A DNA stretch of 64,000 nt, taken from positions 16,718 through 80,717 of the forward strand of contig JAKAWS010000002.1 in the NCBI GenBank assembly GCA_021816885.1, in the 5' to 3' direction. Origin of the DNA: Microcaldota archaeon. Its GTDB lineage: Archaea > Micrarchaeota > Micrarchaeia > Micrarchaeales > Micrarchaeaceae. The notes beneath the pieces were generated by a model that was not told the DNA's origin, made no database searches, and worked only from the letters and a program-made list of their open reading frames with translations. Below are positions 61,345 to 64,000 of this stretch, piece after piece (within the stretch, counting starts at the first letter, position 1; each line of letters starts with the position of its first letter). The position numbers and the translations under genes are program-made.

Positions 61345-64000
61345 CTAGTTTTTGGACTTGCGGATAAATATGAAATAGCAACCTATTATTATCAGTATTA
61401 CCACCACTGCCGCAACCAATATGTAATTTGATTGCACGCCGGCCTGTGGGGTTGTGGTTTGAGCTATGGTTGTCGTTGAAGGCAGGATTGATGTGGTTAC
61501 TGTTGAAGTCGCCTTTGTGGCGTTAATGTTTGCCACTTCCAATAGTGCGATAATTGGGTCATTTGGAACGATGAATGTAACGGCGCATGTTTCAGAATTT
61601 ACTGTGAAAGGTGTGATGGCACTCCATACGCCGTTTTTGAGTATATAAGGCGCTATTCTGTTTGAAGTTATGCTGCCGTTGCAGGCGTATGTCAAAGTCG
61701 ATTTGACTGAGGCGCTGGTGCTGTTGACGCTTTCGTTTATGGCAATTATCTTAGTATAATTTGCGGGTGCTGCAGGCGATGTAGCAGTTACATTGGCAAC
61801 CATAAGTAGCACACTTATACTATGGGTAGAGTTGTCAGTAATATTGAACTCCGCGCCGCCGCCAGAAAAGTTGACTTTTGCCGGGCTCTTTGATGAAACG
61901 TTTAGCACAATCGAGCCGCTTTGGCTTGTTATTTTCTGCGGCATGGTGGTAGTTGCATTTACGGTTGTAGTAGTGATTGTTGTAGTTATTGTTGTGGTTG
62001 AAGTGGCTGCTACGCTGCTATAGAGCGCCTCGAAAATGCCGCCGGATTCCGTATAGTTCCTGCCGCACACGGCGTTCGCGCCTAGTCCCTGCACATAGTT
62101 CGCATAATTGTAGGTTGTGCTGCCTGCTGCGAATGAGCATGCAAAGCTGAAGTTGAGAACTTGTGTCGAGTTAAATGTTACTGAAGAGGGCAGCTGGGCT
62201 TGATAGATCTCCTGTTCGGTAACCATACCAGATGGCGTACTCACAAACGCGTAGAAGACCGGGTTAGTTGAATTGATTGGAGCGCTTAAGTTGTCAGTTA
62301 ATGTTACGCTCTTTGAGCCGACGACACTACCACCACCAGAAGGAGCGTTTATTACAGTTATAACGATAGGCGTTGAATTGAATTTAATTTGTTGTGTTAA
62401 ACCGGTATCTATGGCGATTATGTTATACGAGTAGCTGCCGAGCGACAATGATATTCCATTGAAGTTGAAAGGCGTATTTGTAGGGATATTGCCAACCGAA
62501 GCAATAACATTGCCGCCGAGCACTAGATTTGCAGTGAACGGTCCGGTGCCACCGCTTATGGTGGCGTTGAAATTTACAGAATGGCCTGAATAAAATGGAC
62601 CGGAGCTTGATGCAAAGCCGGTTATTGATGGCGCAGATTTTACGGTTATCGAATTGGTAAGCGTGTTTGACTCCGGGGTGCTCGCGGAGTCTGTCACAAT
62701 TGCATTAATCGTGTCAGTTCCGATGGCGTTGGCGCCAAGCGTGAACGTTAGCGTTTGCGGTGTATTGGTGGTGAGGCCGGATGTCAGCACGTTCGCTATC
62801 ACGCCGTTGGCCGGATTGCTGACAATTATGTTGGAGGTATAATCCGGCGTTCCACCGTTCCATGTGACGGTTATGGCTTCTGATTGGCCAACATCAACTT
62901 TGGGGTTTGGCACCGTCAATGATACTCCGGCAAGCGCATTATTGACATTTATCACAGAGTTGCCTGGTGCATTGAAGACGTATGGGGTTGTTGTTCCTGT
63001 GTCCGTCACAACCACGTTGAAGGTGAATATACCTGTGTACGTCGGAACGAATTTTAGGTTTGCTGTTCCCCCTACTGGGATGTTTGTGACTGTGTTAGCC
63101 ACCATTCCGTTTTCTGAATAGACGAGGTTTGCTGTGAACGGTCCCGCGCCGTTTGATAGCGTGGTTGATATTATGACGTTTTGGCCTATATCTAGCGTAT
63201 TTGCTGCTGGGACTATGGCAGATCCCGTAGGCGCGGTGTCTACCGTTACCAGAGTAGCAACCGAATGTTCGTGGTTCGTTGCTGTTGACGAGGAGCTGTC
63301 TACCACATTAACGCAGTAATATTTGTTTGATGATGGACTTACTGGAGAGAAGCTGGCGGTGTAGAATACTATACCGTTATCGGTCTGGACTGCATTGGCG
63401 GGCGTGATGTCTGATGCGCAACTTGACGAGCTTCCTGAATAGAGTACCGCGTTGTACGGTGTCTGGCCATTCGACCATGATCCTGTGAAGGCAATGTTCT
63501 GTCCGCCCTCTATGATTGGCGATGACGGTGCGATTGCGATGTTTGACAGCCGCGTTATTGTGATCGGTGCGGTTTCTACTGTGTTTCCATAATCCCCAAA
63601 CGCGCAATAGATGTTATTGTTGTTTACTGCGCAGGAGCCGCCATAATATTCCCCAGCGGCATTTAGTGAATTGCTTGCTGTTGTCCACGTCCCTATGACA
63701 TTATTTGTGATTGTGGCTGTGTCTACCGGGGTTCCACCAACATATTCCACCGCGCAATAGATGTTATTGTTGTTTACCACGCAGGAACTGACGTTCATCG
63801 CAGCCGGGAGGCTGTTTGCTGTCGTCCACGTCCCTATGACATTATTTGTGATTGCGGCTGTGTCTACCGTGATTCCATTATTCCCCAATGCGCAATAGAT
63901 GTTATTGTTGTTTACCACGCAGGAGCCGCCAGACATTGCGGCTGTGAGGCTGTTTGCTGTCGTCCATGTCCCTATGACATTATTTGTGATTAGATCGGAA
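61345..64000 (-). CDS. Large cell-surface protein with repeats and C-terminal anchor (cut by window end)
   Basis: The frame is open from a stop at 61345 to the window edge, so the N-terminus is missing; at least 880 residues are visible. From the N-terminal side: 46-47 residue repeats of beta-propeller type (VNNNNIYCA, TNNVIGTWTTA), then Ig-like domains of about 100 residues (three, for example ISGGTGPFTANLVLGGNVIA), a Cys-containing domain, a Thr-rich stalk (TTTITTTITTTTVNATTTMP), another beta domain and one membrane helix (ILVAAVVVILIIIGCYFIFI) with a short basic tail. It is probably displayed on the cell surface and glycosylated. Codons are T-rich, unlike housekeeping genes. Confidence 0.8.
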   Translation of the reverse strand, partial: SDLITNNVIGTWTTANSLTAAMSGGSCVVNNNNIYCALGNNGITVDTAAITNNVIGTWTTANSLPAAMNVSSCVVNNNNIYCAVEYVGGTPVDTATITNNVIGTWTTASNSLNAAGEYYGGSCAVNNNNIYCAFGDYGNTVETAPITITRLSNIAIAPSSPIIEGGQNIAFTGSWSNGQTPYNAVLYSGSSSSCASDITPANAVQTDNGIVFYTASFSPVSPSSNKYYCVNVVDSSSSTATNHEHSVATLVTVDTAPTGSAIVPAANTLDIGQNVIISTTLSNGAGPFTANLVYSENGMVANTVTNIPVGGTANLKFVPTYTGIFTFNVVVTDTGTTTPYVFNAPGNSVINVNNALAGVSLTVPNPKVDVGQSEAITVTWNGGTPDYTSNIIVSNPANGVIANVLTSGLTTNTPQTLTFTLGANAIGTDTINAIVTDSASTPESNTLTNSITVKSAPSITGFASSSGPFYSGHSVNFNATISGGTGPFTANLVLGGNVIASVGNIPTNTPFNFNGISLSLGSYSYNIIAIDTGLTQQIKFNSTPIVITVINAPSGGGSVVGSKSVTLTDNLSAPINSTNPVFYAFVSTPSGMVTEQEIYQAQLPSSVTFNSTQVLNFSFACSFAAGSTTYNYANYVQGLGANAVCGRNYTESGGIFEALYSSVAATSTTTITTTITTTTVNATTTMPQKITSQSGSIVLNVSSKSPAKVNFSGGGAEFNITDNSTHSISVLLMVANVTATSPAAPANYTKIIAINESVNSTSASVKSTLTYACNGSITSNRIAPYILKNGVWSAITPFTVNSETCAVTFIVPNDPIIALLEVANINATKATSTVTTSILPSTTTIAQTTTPQAGVQSNYILVAAVVVILIIIGCYFIFIRKSKN
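63560..63990 (-). repeat. Tandem coding repeat, period about 138-141 bp
   Basis: The string CCCTATGACATTATTTGTGA recurs at about 63691, 63832 and 63970 and the DNA between copies is very similar. Each unit encodes 46-47 residues of the surface protein. The high identity suggests recent duplication and makes assembly of this region uncertain. Confidence 0.8.
63992..64000. other. Probable Illumina adapter start at the contig end
   Basis: The final nine bases are AGATCGGAA, the first nine of the common Illumina adapter. In the two earlier repeat units TTATTTGTGATT is followed by GTGGCTGTG or GCGGCTGTG; in this last unit it is followed by the adapter-like string instead, so the break falls exactly there. 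Confidence 0.6.

Noticed and set aside
1..64000. CRISPR array, rRNA genes or intact insertion sequence
   Set aside because: No regular short repeats with spacers, no conserved rRNA segments and no transposase with catalytic motifs were seen; only hairpins that faintly recall IS605 ends.

Overview
The window is archaeal chromosomal DNA of moderate GC, almost fully coding. Evidence for Archaea: an A-type ATPase operon (K-E-C-F-A-B-D-H-I order), RNA polymerase subunits Rpo4 and Rpo7 with Spt4, TBP, Alba, L21e, fibrillarin, pelota, archaeal DnaG, Hjc, a Hef-type helicase, TYW1, Sec61-beta, a tRNA-Phe with a bulge-helix-bulge intron, TATA boxes about 25 nt before many starts, and GGTGA-type ribosome binding sites. 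Several proteins are reduced or unusual: a one-repeat TBP, a GluRS without its anticodon-binding domain, a Hef without its nuclease, and a double L12 N-terminal domain. With the dense packing this suggests a small-genome DPANN archaeon, perhaps of the Micrarchaeota/ARMAN type; that placement is inference, since there is no rRNA in the window.

Layout. 1-3.4 kb: partial NreA, an M24 aminopeptidase, MoxR, Rpo4 and a DUF655 protein. 3.4-6.3 kb: an AT-rich accessory island with a zinc-knuckle protein, a tiny cysteine-rich protein, a double-HTH Lrp-like regulator, a pair of unknown small proteins and a decayed copy of the DUF655 3' end. 6.3-11.4 kb: L21e, TBP, a tRNA methyltransferase, topoisomerase I, a paired small DMT transporter and a second member of the small-protein family. 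11.4-19.8 kb: the ATPase operon, followed by Alba. 20.4-27.7 kb: a second double-HTH regulator, hypothetical genes, then a PadR / ABC-2 exporter / secreted S-layer-like operon. 27.7-31.4 kb: DnaG, Hjc and Hef helicase. 31.4-36.3 kb: tRNA-Phe, double L12-like protein, TYW1 (which modifies tRNA-Phe), a coiled-coil protein, tRNA-Gly and pelota. 36.4-43 kb: DedA, an orphan histidine kinase, fibrillarin and a truncated GluRS. 43-52.8 kb: ASCH protein, NAD(P)HX dehydratase, SpeD, FKBP, Spt4-Rpo7, tRNA-Leu, a YchF-like GTPase, IPP isomerase, Sec61-beta, MFS and HD proteins, and a remnant-rich gap. 52.9-61.2 kb: carAB, a DUF981 protein and ileS. 61.3-64 kb: a large cell-surface protein that runs off the end, where the last nine bases look like Illumina adapter.

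The most interesting items are the one-repeat TBP, the double L12-type dimerisation domain protein, the GluRS that stops where its anticodon-binding domain should begin, and ileS, which appears to be translated from a leader made of a duplicated aminopeptidase promoter and 5' fragment. Dispersed remnants (DUF655 tail, pepQ head, and a GCTAAATAGACA motif in four places) point to past duplication and rearrangement. No CRISPR array, rRNA or intact transposase was seen.
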